A DNA stretch of 64,000 nucleotides from Spartobacteria bacterium (GCA_009930475.1 RZYC01000006.1:19262-83261); one strand, 5' to 3'; positions 38,301-46,209 are shown, numbered from the stretch's first letter. Notes: generated by a model not told the origin, from the letters alone. Made by a program: numbers and translations.

Positions 38301-39151
38301 ACAAAGTCGGCGGCCTGTCCGCCGTTGGTGGTGATCGCATCGATATGCAGGGCACTGACGCCCATATTGGTGATGGTAAACGTGTGCGTCATCAAGCCGT
38401 CTGTCATATCCACGTGACCAAAATCCGTACCATTGGGAATGATGGCCGGTGCCCCGTTGGTGATATATGCGGCATTGGTTCCGATGACGCCGATTTCCGC
38501 ATAGGCCTTGTCCAGATTGGCCGACCGGGATCCTTTCATGCGTACCTGCTGACGAATATGAACTCCCGCGCCATTGGTGGTGGTGTTTTTCTCAAAAAAC
38601 GTGTTGGTTACCAGACAGTTTGCCAGCCATCCACCGGCACCGGCTCCGCCCGACATGTTGCCAACGATGTGGCTGTTATATAAGGAACCGCCCATCATCA
38701 GCACGCCGCCGGCTTCTCTGCGGGCCGGCTCACCTGCATCGTCCGTATAACCGCGGCGAACGGTAAACCCGTCCAGCGTCCCTTTGGCCATGTATACCGC
38801 TCGTGTGGCATTGGTTCCCAATGCGCCGGAAACCGGATCGGGGGCTCCTTCAATAACGGTATGGCGCGACCCGTTTACACTCTGAATCGTGGTGCTGTTC
38901 GTAAGAATCAGGCGATGCTTCACTCCGAAACGACTGTCACCGCCCGTATTGTATACCCCGTTGGTAACCAGAACGACATCATTGTTGTGTGCTTGATTAA
39001 CGGCATCCTGGATGTTGGTGGCCGCTGTTTCCCACGTGGAATAAGGCGATTCCGAACTGCCCCAGGGCGAAACATAATAGGTCGCCGCTGCGGCTGTCAT
39101 CGCGAACAGCAACAGAATCGAACATGCAGCTGCTGTGATTCGTTTACCCAT
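35363..39151 (-). CDS. Secreted multidomain protein: beta-helix-like start, three ASH repeats, seven FG-GAP/VCBS repeats, CARDB-like and shared C-terminal module
   Basis: The 1262-residue protein has a signal peptide (1-22, ending AAAA) and then YYVSPWGSSESPYSTWETAA with IQDAVNQAHNNDVVLVTNGVY, typical of the pectate-lyase-like start of PVC surface proteins. About 218-345, 346-470 and 471-586 are three ASH (choice-of-anchor D) repeats with TDFG...FTITN-x-G. About 600-965 contains seven W-(G/A)-D-(Y/F)-D-x-DG-x-x-DL units, the calcium-binding FG-GAP/VCBS repeats of a beta-propeller. CARDB-like (about 1070-1165) and a C-terminal module (about 1172-1262, YYYTIW ... W-V-I-P-P) follow, as in the protein at 42-5360. 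It is the last gene of a secreted-protein operon; its start codon abuts the preceding stop. Confidence 0.87.
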   Translation of the reverse strand: MGKRITAAACSILLLFAMTAAAATYYVSPWGSSESPYSTWETAATNIQDAVNQAHNNDVVLVTNGVYNTGGDSRFGVKHRLILTNSTTIQSVNGSRHTVIEGAPDPVSGALGTNATRAVYMAKGTLDGFTVRRGYTDDAGEPARREAGGVLMMGGSLYNSHIVGNMSGGAGAGGWLANCLVTNTFFEKNTTTNGAGVHIRQQVRMKGSRSANLDKAYAEIGVIGTNAAYITNGAPAIIPNGTDFGHVDMTDGLMTHTFTITNMGVSALHIDAITTNGGQAADFVIPEALVTNVVNNHTSITFDVKFDPSELGIRETMLFVHNNDPDDDPFVIWLRGQGVEPDIVVLGTNLAVIVSGEMLTDYQKGTDFGSMDVTTGILTNIFTITNAGTSTLNLSDLVITNGNTSDFTITSMPAMSLATGEVSTFSVTFDPVDMGVRTSMVYIASDDPDTPYTFLLSGLGLEPYMKILGINLDFIPNNDVTPTIVDGTDFGEAYYGAITHTFTITNTGNSLLEMTGTPTVAVSGSHAADFTVSAMPSTSLDASNETTFAIRFFPSSVLTSTAEVSIVNNDDFHSNTPYTFQVIGAGSRSNQFLNIDANLHRVAAAAVDWGDYDNDGWLDLAMMGYDGTNNFTDVYRNGGDGTFTPVGAGIDPIESGRIRWGDYDADGYLDLAMIGYGDDGMNASIWRNTTGTGFTNIMASLQAVYNGGLGWGDYDNDGDFDLAISGAYTATSRITAVYRNDEGIFTNAHFNLPGLNASRLTWADFDNDGDLDLTICGDDGYGKTTKIYTNDAGSLYLGQSLVGVSYGALSWGDYDADGDLDLAVGGYAENGPRLLIYSNNGTTLVTVSNKNLTGIWLGEAQWADYDNDGDMDLLTIGSTSNNVLVSRIYKYENGSFTNIPLNLPGMRITGAAWGDYDNDGDLDMALAGQGTNGYSANIYRNLSDTLNTPPSAPYGLIVSASGRYAHFAWDSAMDAETASPALSYNLLVSTDPLGENVMPAMADTASGWRRVVRMGNVQHNRSWTLQVPTGKDIYWAVQAVDSGFEGGPWAFGNDFSNAPLPDLTIAALSYTKIPFTAYVTVSNTGLKATDPGTLSIWTDLSTNAACSQVADATTNGLGLLNPGSSIQITFNGLAQPQAGVTNVLRAYVDSGCTILEERTNNNQMAVEYVIPRYSNFMFNAFALQTNTWLRWSKPTDSGLLSDATHLRYGTASYPATTSDGTLLYTGTNLVYVHQNQVQGVTYYYTIWVSNDGTNWVIPPTDN

Positions 39152-40630
39152 TTAACGCAGACCTTGAAGAAAAAAAATCGGGGGAGGGGGACGAGTCGTG
39201 ACGACTTCCGCTTTGTCGCTGACCAGATTGACCCAGCTTTGCGCCACATGAAATTCATCCAGATACGTATTTCCCGGCGTGCCGCTGGTGCCCGAATCCG
39301 CTTCACCCACACCGATGCGAATCCCGTTGATGCCATCCATGCGGCCCGCATCCAGTACAGCCGATGCATCCCAGCTGGTAGGTTCCGTCGCAGGAACTGC
39401 CGCACCAGACGCATACGCTTTGGTCTGCAAGGTTCTCGTGGCAAAATCAAACTTCCCGATAACGAGATAGCTATTGCCTGAACCTGCCGACAGCGCTACG
39501 CCAGAATCCACATAACTGTCTACGTCATCATAGGATGCCAGACCCAGCCGCTGATCCGACTCGGAAATTTCCCCGAAAAAGGCGCGTTCTGTCTCATTGC
39601 TCATAAAGGACATGCCCACAAAATTCCCTGTTCCGGCCAGTTCATAATTCATCATAAACACCGCATAGATCGTCCCCGTCGATATCATATCAAAGGAACG
39701 ATAGGCCGTGTAGCTGCTGTCACTGGCCGGATTGATTCGCAGTTTTCCACCCTGATTGGCGGGAAATCCACTCCAGTTATCGAAGCTTTGATTGTTTACC
39801 GTAAAGCCGCCGGTACTGCTCCAGTCATTGCTCCATCCCATGCCGTGAGACAAGCCATCCAGGGACTGTCCGCTGAAATAACTGAAACTGTCGCCGGCCA
39901 GACGATTCGTCAGAAAGGACGCGGTGGTCGCCGACATCGCCGCCCCCGAAGCGACGTCGCCGATATTACTGGCAAAACAGCCATTGTTGACCGAGAAAAA
40001 CGCATAGTAATAGGTCGTGTCCGGCAGCAGTTCCATATCGGTAAACGTTCCATCGGAACTGGTGGGACGTACCACCGTATTACGCAGATCCGTGCCGTAC
40101 GTGTCACCCTGCGCATAGCTTGTTTGCGGAACAGGCGCATCAGGAACGTTGCCGGCCCGCCGCACGACCATCACCTGGTACGCGGCATCTTTTGTCCAGC
40201 TGCCCGTAATCGATTCTGCATCGCCGGAATTGGTCGCCAGACAGTCTGTCGGTCCGGGCAGATCCTGAACAGTGAACGTCCACTGGGTTGACGGCGTATA
40301 GATGTCAGGCGAATAAGCCCGATAGCGTCGAGCCTGTTCCCCTGCGTACAGCATGCGCTGCGATACCAGCCAAACGCGATTGGTGTCATCCAATCCGTTG
40401 TCCGTCATGGAATAGGTATTGTTTGCACTGAAAGAACCATTATAAAGCCAGTCCACAATCAGTTCCGCCCCGTTGCCCGTCGTGTCCGCCGGATAGGTCT
40501 GGATTTCAAAATCCACCAGATCGCCAACCTTGGTCGACCCTGTCAGCGTGGTGGATTCACCCCCTGTCCAAAGGATATCTGCAGCCCAGACCGGCGTTCC
40601 CATGATCAAAATTATCGCCAGTAACCGCAT
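39152..40630 (-). CDS. Secreted protein of unknown function, Kiritimatiellota-type surface protein
   Basis: I set the start at ATG 40630, giving a normal signal peptide (MRLLAIILIMGTPVWAA) and 492 residues. The frame is open a further 94 codons upstream through palindrome array C, to just inside the preceding gene. The mature protein starts DILWTGGESTTLTGSTKVGD and has a fibronectin-like segment (about 110-250, ending LPDTTYYYAFFSVNNGCFAS). A C-terminal lectin/LamG-like portion follows (GDSFSYFSGQSLDGLSHGMGWSNDW ... TYLDEFHVAQSW). The protein ends in a hydrophobic Pro/Phe tail (PPPPIFFLQGLR). No catalytic residues are recognised. Its stop adjoins the next gene's ATG, so they are cotranscribed. 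Confidence 0.8.
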   Translation of the reverse strand: MRLLAIILIMGTPVWAADILWTGGESTTLTGSTKVGDLVDFEIQTYPADTTGNGAELIVDWLYNGSFSANNTYSMTDNGLDDTNRVWLVSQRMLYAGEQARRYRAYSPDIYTPSTQWTFTVQDLPGPTDCLATNSGDAESITGSWTKDAAYQVMVVRRAGNVPDAPVPQTSYAQGDTYGTDLRNTVVRPTSSDGTFTDMELLPDTTYYYAFFSVNNGCFASNIGDVASGAAMSATTASFLTNRLAGDSFSYFSGQSLDGLSHGMGWSNDWSSTGGFTVNNQSFDNWSGFPANQGGKLRINPASDSSYTAYRSFDMISTGTIYAVFMMNYELAGTGNFVGMSFMSNETERAFFGEISESDQRLGLASYDDVDSYVDSGVALSAGSGNSYLVIGKFDFATRTLQTKAYASGAAVPATEPTSWDASAVLDAGRMDGINGIRIGVGEADSGTSGTPGNTYLDEFHVAQSWVNLVSDKAEVVTTRPPPPIFFLQGLR

Positions 40631-40642
40631 CGTCCGCCGGAG

Positions 40643-40824
40643 AAAAAAGTTCCAATGACTGGAAGTATTTTTTGAGAGAGTTCCATTGATTGGAACGTTC
40701 TGTGCGGGGCACGGCCGAAAAGTTCCAATGATTGGAACTTTTTTTTGCGGGCAAAAATCGGGTCGGGAAAAACTTCCAATGATTGGAACTTTTTTTTGAG
40801 AAAGCTCCAATGATTGGAAGTTTT
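40643..40824. repeat. Palindrome array C: five CCAAT-N-ATTGG elements
   Basis: Copies lie at 40643-40673, 40676-40699, 40718-40746, 40768-40797 and 40801-40824. They vary at the centre and arms (CCAATGACTGG, CCATTGATTGG, three CCAATGATTGG), and most are flanked by A and T tracts. All five read with C at the centre on the minus strand, which is the coding strand of the surrounding operon, leaving all frames open. The array occupies nearly the whole gap between two secreted-protein genes. Confidence 0.92.
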
Positions 40825-40884
40825 GCCTGACGCATAAGACGCGCTCAATAAATGAATTGCGATGTTTTTTCATCTTTTTCATGA

Positions 40885-41370
40885 TTAACGGCTGTACGTT
40901 ACGGACCACCACAAACCGGTGCCGCCCGTGAAATCGGTGACGAGGACGCCGAGACGATAATCGTTACTTATCCAGCTGGAGGTCCAGGTGCTGTCTTCCA
41001 CGCCGGATGTCGTGACTGTCAGTTCGTTGAGTACGGTGTAGCTGTCCCAGGCCGCATTCCATGGGGAGCGAATCACTTGTACGGTGGCGGAGCCGCTGTC
41101 GACCTGCATCTGTGCTTTGCCAAAGGTTCCGTCCCATTGGAAGACGGGTGTCCATACGGGCTGATTGGAATAAATGGCCATGTCCAGCGGGCCGCCGCCG
41201 ACACTGCCGAATTCTGTGGGCCAGTTGGTTCGTGCGGCTTCATCGCCTATTTGTATTTTGTCTACTTTCAGTGCGGCGATGATATTGGTTCCCTGTCCGT
41301 CCTGAACCGCATGGGCGGCGGATATCATGAGAAGGGCTCCTAAAAAAGCTAGTATTCGAATATGTATCAT
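40885..41370 (-). CDS. Small secreted protein sharing a mature N-terminus with the tail-fibre-like protein
   Basis: From ATG 41370, with AAGG nine bases upstream, the product has 161 residues; a start three codons earlier (41379) is also possible. It has a signal peptide (MIHIRILAFLGALLMISAAHA) followed by VQDGQGTNIIAALKVDKIQIGDEA. The V-x-D-G-x-G-T-N start is also the start of the mature protein encoded immediately upstream (41489-45223). The rest is a beta-rich domain with several Trp. Not recognised as a known family. It lies in the middle of a five-gene secreted-protein operon. Confidence 0.78.
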   Translation of the reverse strand: MIHIRILAFLGALLMISAAHAVQDGQGTNIIAALKVDKIQIGDEAARTNWPTEFGSVGGGPLDMAIYSNQPVWTPVFQWDGTFGKAQMQVDSGSATVQVIRSPWNAAWDSYTVLNELTVTTSGVEDSTWTSSWISNDYRLGVLVTDFTGGTGLWWSVTYSR

Positions 41371-41413
41371 ATGCTGCATCCTTGTCTATCTGTCTTTTGT
41401 TTAGAGAGGGAAG

Positions 41414-41445
41414 GGAAGCCCCGGGTTGCATTCACCGGGACTTCC
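41414..41445 (-). terminator. GC-rich hairpin after the tail-fibre-like gene
   Basis: GGAAGCCCCGGG (41414-41425) pairs with CCGGGACTTCC (41435-41445), with one mismatch or bulge and a nine-base loop. No T run follows on minus, so it may reduce readthrough or stabilise the upstream mRNA instead of ending transcription. Confidence 0.45.
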
Positions 41446-41488
41446 GCTTCACATTAAGAAAAGACAAGTTTTTGTATTCTATTGATCT

Positions 41489-44400
41489 CTAGGGATTCAG
41501 ATCCTGACGGAACATTTCGCGCCAGTCGCTGCCGTCGTAGAGCAGCTGGATCAGGTCGCCGTCATTCAGTGTGAATGAAATGCCCATGGACAACTTGAGG
41601 CCATTTCCGTCATCCAGTTTCAGTGTCTGGGTGGCGTGACTGCCTTGAATGGTGATGATCTGTCCGGTACTTCCTGCAGCAATCTGTGGATTCGCCGTAA
41701 TATCAATCGGACCGCCGGAACCGCGAACCTGGATATAAGGACTTGCCAGCATGGCACTGGTTATACCTGTGACGGCTGCGACATCCTGAACAGAACCCTG
41801 CTTATATATGACGTCACCATTGAATGTTGCTTCGGCATTTACTGTCAGGGTATCTGTTCCGGCATCACCGATGGTTGTATTGCCGTCAATAGTAGCCGTA
41901 CCTGTTACATCAATATTTCCGCCGGCATAAACATTTTCTTCGATGCCCACGCCGCCTTCAATGATTACAGCGCCGGTATCTTTGCTTGTTGAGCCTGTGG
42001 CATCACTGACCGTAAGGGTTCCTGTTACAATGGCATCGCCGCCGACGTTCAGGTTTTCTTCGATGCCGACACCGCCGTCAACAATCAAAGCACCCGTGTC
42101 TTTGGTGGTCGATGTGGTAGTAGCATTCAGTGTAACCACTCCGGTGACTTCCAACGTTCCCGCTGCAACGGCATTGCCAGCAGCTGTGACCGTGAAGTTT
42201 CCGTTGTTCGTCCATGCTGCACCATCCCAATAAAGGGTTTGATTGGCGCCAGAACCATCAGCGACGGAACTGCTCAACTTGTCGTCCACATACTTTTTGT
42301 TGGCTGCTTCGTAGTCTGTCGTGGGCGCGCTGCTTGGTGTGACGGGGAAGGAACTGAATGTTTTGATGCCGGCCACCGTCTGATTGCCGCTGGTACGGAC
42401 AACGGTTGCATCAACGGTGATAGCGGATCCGCCACCACCGGTCAAACCGTCACCCACAGCTGCAGCGGCAATACGCAGATCGCCACCGCTGGCTTCCAGT
42501 CCTGTTCCCGCAAAGTCTGTGACGTTGACGGCTAATGTGTTGCCTGTTTTGGTCAATCCATCGCCCGCCTGAATGACGCCGGCAGCAGAGAACTGAACAA
42601 AGGTGAGAAGGGCTGTATCAATAACGGGAGCACCGTCGTTGGTGCAAACCCAGCCTGTATCTGCATTGATCGTACCTTGTTCTACAAAAACGGCAGCAGC
42701 AGGGACTTCTGTGCCGGCATCAAAGTCAGTTGCACGAGCTGGTGCACCGGATGCCTGAACAACATAGATACCATTTTGCTTCGCATCCGTCTGGTTTTTC
42801 AGCAGAATGCGGTCACCTGTTGACAGTGTTACACCGTCTATGGTTCCTGCATTGGCGAATTCTGTAGCCAGATCACCGTTTGCTGTTGTCGCGGCACGAA
42901 CACTCTGTTTCCATTTCAATCCGGCAATGGCATTGTCGACATAGCCTTTGTTGGCGGCGTCGTCATCAGCCGACGGAGTTGCCAGGCCGGTTACCACATT
43001 GCCGTCCATTTCCAGATCCGTCGCCGCTTTAGCGGTGAATGTGATCGTGTCCGATGTTGCATCACCCAGAATGGTGTTGCCGGCCACATCTAAATCACCA
43101 TTCAAGTCCGCTGTTCCGCCGGCTGCAATTACCAGTGCATTTCCGGCACCGGCACTTAGGGTCAGCGTGCCGCTAATGTCTGATGCAACATCGATGTCTA
43201 CCGTCCCGCTGCCAGTCACAGCTAAGTTTCCATCTGTTGTGTCAATGGAGACCTGATCCAGAGTGGTTGCACCATTAGCATCCAATGCTCCGCCGATGAA
43301 TAGATTTTCTTCAATACCAACACCGCCATTTACGACCAATGCACCGGTATCTTTGTCGGTGGAACCTGTTGTATCGTTCAGTTTAGCAGCACCTGTTACC
43401 GTCAATGTGCCGGCAGCGGTTGCATTGCCTGCATCTGTTACGGTAAAGTTGCTTGTGTTGGTCCAGTTGTTACCGTCCCAGCGCAGGGTGTCGTTGGCAC
43501 TGTCACCGTCGGAAACCGAACTGCTGAGTTTATCATCAACATACTTTTTATTCGCTGCCTGATAGTCGGACGACGGAGCGGCCGACGGCGTTAGCGGGAA
43601 GCTTGAGAATGTTTTGATGCCCGCAACCGTCTGGTCACCGGTCAACATGGCTACGACGGTATTGTCGACCACTAAATTGTTGCCGCTTTCGCTCAAGCCG
43701 TTGCCGACTAAATCTGAAGCAACCACAGAGAATTGTGTTCCGGTAAGATCAAGTCCATCACCGGCGGTATACACACCAGCCGCAGAGAACTGCACAAACG
43801 TGATGTTATCGGTGCCAACAACAACGGTTCCGTTGTTACTGCAAACCCAGCCTGTGTCACCGTTGATCGTACCTTGTTCAATGAATACGGCTCCGGCGGC
43901 TACTTCATCGTTGCCGTCAAAATCTGTTGCACGCACGGGCGCACCTGTGGCTTGAACCACATAGATGCCGTTTTCGTCAGCGGATGCCTGATTTTTGATT
44001 AAAATGCGATCACCTGCAATCAGAGCAACGCCGTCAATCGACTCTCCTTGAGCAAACGATGTATTTAATGTCCCGGCTACAGTTGTACCCACTTTTACAC
44101 TGGCTTTCCAGTTCAGGCCGGCAATAGCATTGTCAACATACCCTTTTGTCGCGGCATCACTGTCAGCAGATGGCGCGGCCAGATTGATGACTTTGTAGCT
44201 GTTGTCCATACTGAGGTCGGTACCTGCAACGCCATTGAATGAAATGACATCAGCGGCGCCGTCACCTAAGTCTACCGCACCGTTCAAGGTTACCGCACCG
44301 GTGGCATCCACCGTTGTGAAGTTACTGGCAGCAGCACTGTTCGCACCGATTACGGTTCCGTCGATGGCACCGCTGTCGATGTCTACCTTTGAAATATCGA

Positions 44401-45223
44401 CTTCACCTGTTCCGTTGGGCGTCAGCGCGATATTGCCGTCAGCATTTACGCTTGTAATAGCGTTTCCGTCAATTTTGACGTTATCAATGGTTGCTTCCGT
44501 CGCCGCAGCGGTGGCACCGATGGTTACGGCATCGATCGAACCAGACTGTACCGTCACATTCGTAACGACCACTGCACCTGAACCATTGGGTGTCAACTTG
44601 ATATCACCGTTGACATCAGTGCTCGAAAGAACGTTGCCATCCAGTTTTAAGTTGTCCACATTGATTTCTGTCGCCACGGAATTTGCACCAATCGCAACAC
44701 CGTCAATGGCACCTGCATCGATATCCACCGTGTCAAGGTTGGCTGTGCCGTCAATCCAGATGTCTTTGAATTCATGCGTTGCATCGCCTAGGTCGATGGA
44801 GTCATCTGCCCCGGGATCCAGATCCGCGTTAATGGCAACTGCCGCCAAATTATCCAGCGCCTTTGTTGCCGCTGTATCGGATGCCGTGCCCCACGTCAGA
44901 TTCCCGCTGCCGTCTGTCTGCAGCATCTGCCCGTTTGAACCGGCATTGGCTGGCAGCGTCAATGTGAAGTTTGATCCAATGTCTGCATTAGCCTGGACAG
45001 TTACCGAAAAGGAATCACCTGCATCGGCATCATGTAATTTTAATGCTCCGGCTTTAGCTGTATCGCCTTTGCCTACTGTTACGTCTCCACCTTCGACGAT
45101 CACGTCTTCGATGGCCCGTAGATTACGAACGTGATTGGTTCCCAATCCGTCTTCAACCGCGAATGCACTCGCGGTGAACATGGTGACCGTACAGGCCAGC
45201 ATGATCATTTTTATTTTATTCAT
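41489..45223 (-). CDS. Secreted 1244-residue protein of phage tail-fibre-like modules with a long internal duplication
   Basis: The start is ATG 45223, with AAGGAATAA nine bases upstream, giving a signal peptide MNKIKMIMLACTVTMFTASAFA. The first mature residues are VEDGLGTNHVRNL. The body is Asp/Thr/Gly-rich and built from modules common in marine phage tail fibres. Two copies of GYVDNAIAGL-(N/K)-WK ... GDRIL-(I/L)-KNQ ... NGIYVVQA ... FVQFSAAGV occur, each followed by TVAGIKTFSSFP ... KKYVDDKLSSSV and KDTGAL-(V/I)-V-x-GGVGIEENL. The two copies span roughly 380 residues each. The C-terminal 100 residues (YIQVRGSGGPIDITANPQIA ... DLIQLLYDGSDW) are shared with the 45304-45885 protein. No phage genes are nearby. 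An extracellular fibre or adhesin is inferred. Confidence 0.85.
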   Translation of the reverse strand: MNKIKMIMLACTVTMFTASAFAVEDGLGTNHVRNLRAIEDVIVEGGDVTVGKGDTAKAGALKLHDADAGDSFSVTVQANADIGSNFTLTLPANAGSNGQMLQTDGSGNLTWGTASDTAATKALDNLAAVAINADLDPGADDSIDLGDATHEFKDIWIDGTANLDTVDIDAGAIDGVAIGANSVATEINVDNLKLDGNVLSSTDVNGDIKLTPNGSGAVVVTNVTVQSGSIDAVTIGATAAATEATIDNVKIDGNAITSVNADGNIALTPNGTGEVDISKVDIDSGAIDGTVIGANSAAASNFTTVDATGAVTLNGAVDLGDGAADVISFNGVAGTDLSMDNSYKVINLAAPSADSDAATKGYVDNAIAGLNWKASVKVGTTVAGTLNTSFAQGESIDGVALIAGDRILIKNQASADENGIYVVQATGAPVRATDFDGNDEVAAGAVFIEQGTINGDTGWVCSNNGTVVVGTDNITFVQFSAAGVYTAGDGLDLTGTQFSVVASDLVGNGLSESGNNLVVDNTVVAMLTGDQTVAGIKTFSSFPLTPSAAPSSDYQAANKKYVDDKLSSSVSDGDSANDTLRWDGNNWTNTSNFTVTDAGNATAAGTLTVTGAAKLNDTTGSTDKDTGALVVNGGVGIEENLFIGGALDANGATTLDQVSIDTTDGNLAVTGSGTVDIDVASDISGTLTLSAGAGNALVIAAGGTADLNGDLDVAGNTILGDATSDTITFTAKAATDLEMDGNVVTGLATPSADDDAANKGYVDNAIAGLKWKQSVRAATTANGDLATEFANAGTIDGVTLSTGDRILLKNQTDAKQNGIYVVQASGAPARATDFDAGTEVPAAAVFVEQGTINADTGWVCTNDGAPVIDTALLTFVQFSAAGVIQAGDGLTKTGNTLAVNVTDFAGTGLEASGGDLRIAAAAVGDGLTGGGGSAITVDATVVRTSGNQTVAGIKTFSSFPVTPSSAPTTDYEAANKKYVDDKLSSSVADGSGANQTLYWDGAAWTNNGNFTVTAAGNAVAAGTLEVTGVVTLNATTTSTTKDTGALIVDGGVGIEENLNVGGDAIVTGTLTVSDATGSTSKDTGAVIIEGGVGIEENVYAGGNIDVTGTATIDGNTTIGDAGTDTLTVNAEATFNGDVIYKQGSVQDVAAVTGITSAMLASPYIQVRGSGGPIDITANPQIAAGSTGQIITIQGSHATQTLKLDDGNGLKLSMGISFTLNDGDLIQLLYDGSDWREMFRQDLNP

Positions 45224-45303
45224 GGTATTATTCCTTGTCTTTTCTCTTGTTTTCCCAGGATTGTTTTCCTGAAATTGTTGATGCTCAAGCGCAGGATTAT
45301 TCA

Positions 45304-45885
45304 TTAGTCATTCGTGCTCCTGTTATTACTGCGATTCACTTCCACCCAGTTGGCGGTAACCGGATCGAAAATGAACTGAATTGTGTCGAAAAGCCCCAGA
45401 GCAAAAGGCTGATCCAGTGCCGTCTGAATGCCGTTGCCATCCTCCAGAATAACCAATCGGTCATTCAATGTTCCCTGTAACGTCAAAAGCTGGCCGGGAT
45501 AGCCGTTGGCAATTTGAGGAACTGCTGTAATATTTACATTGCCACCGCTGCCCTGAACACGGATATAAGAACTATTTGGCTCAATACCGCCGCTCGCCGT
45601 CACCGACTGAACATCCTGAACCAGTCCAATCGTCTGTGACGACAAATACGTAACCCCCGTCACACTTCCATGCATCACCAGATTGGATCCCACCTCCAGA
45701 CTGCCCGCCATATACGCGCTGCCCCAGCCAGACGTCACAGTCGTAGCCGAGGCACCGTTCGTTCCAAACAGAGCAAAGCCCTCAATCTGCATATCCGGCG
45801 CAGTAACTGAGCCCCCCGATTGAGCATAAGATTTTTGAAAAAAAGCAAAAAAAAGCAAAAGAAGCAGGATAAAACGAGTGACCAT
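45304..45885 (-). CDS. Small secreted protein sharing the C-terminal module of the tail-fibre-like protein
   Basis: From ATG 45885 the product has 193 residues with a signal peptide (MVTRFILLLLLFFAFFQKSYAQ); a GTG one codon earlier is possible. The mature part is Gly/Ser/Thr-rich. The last 100 residues (QDVQSVTASGG, YIRVQGSGGNVNITAVPQIANGYPGQLLTLQG, DTIQFIFDPVTANWVEV) align with the C-terminus of the next gene's product. It is the first gene of the secreted-protein operon and may be a subunit of the same structure. Confidence 0.78.
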   Translation of the reverse strand: MVTRFILLLLLFFAFFQKSYAQSGGSVTAPDMQIEGFALFGTNGASATTVTSGWGSAYMAGSLEVGSNLVMHGSVTGVTYLSSQTIGLVQDVQSVTASGGIEPNSSYIRVQGSGGNVNITAVPQIANGYPGQLLTLQGTLNDRLVILEDGNGIQTALDQPFALGLFDTIQFIFDPVTANWVEVNRSNNRSTND

Positions 45886-46122
45886 CACGCCCAAAAAAGC
45901 GAATACAATACGACATACAGGCAGAATTATCCTACCAGCAAGCAAGAATTGCAGTCCGTCATATCTTTGGATAAAGCTCAAAGAACCATCCACCTCGTTA
46001 ATAAAAAGTCATTAAACCGCCAGAAACAGTATACCTCACAACCATGCGTTCAGTATACCAATACATCGGTCATATATTCAAAAAAATTAACTACCTTCTT
46101 TTACTAGCAATACTAATGCCGC

Positions 46123-46146
46123 ACTACATATTATACTACATATTAT
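46123..46146 (+). repeat. Perfect tandem 12-base repeat upstream of RAYT 2
   Basis: ACTACATATTAT occurs twice in immediate succession (46123-46134 and 46135-46146). The second copy runs into the element shared with the other RAYT upstream region. Confidence 0.9.
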
Positions 46147-46179
46147 AAACGCCGAGTATATATAATTTTTCTGTTGACA
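46138..46179 (+). repeat. Upstream element shared by the two RAYT genes (copy 2)
   Basis: The segment begins ACATATTATAAAC and ends TTGACA, with the same order of blocks as 14801-14843. TTGACA followed 17 bases later by CATTAT could also be a promoter, although the start codon at 46210 would then be only eight bases further on. Confidence 0.55.
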
Positions 46180-46209
46180 TCTGCTAGTCCGTACATCATT
46201 ATTCGCGTA

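Larger units (their letters stand above)
45886..46209. other. Intergenic region between the secreted-protein operon and RAYT 2
   Basis: This divergent, AT-rich spacer of 324 bases must contain the promoter of the minus-strand operon and the upstream element of RAYT 2. I see no gene. It includes ACTAGCA (46103-46109) with its exact complement TGCTAGT (46182-46188), and the tandem 12-mer listed separately. Confidence 0.6.

Noticed and set aside
44202..45134. Plus-strand 310-codon open frame opposite the tail-fibre-like gene.
   Set aside because: Low-complexity Ser/Thr/Pro composition is the expected reverse reading of Gly/Thr/Asp-rich repeats; the minus frame has the signal peptide and recognisable modules.
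41489..45885. Prophage or phage-tail-like particle, suggested by tail-fibre modules.
   Set aside because: Each protein has a Sec signal peptide, and no sheath, baseplate, capsid, lysis or integrase genes are near.
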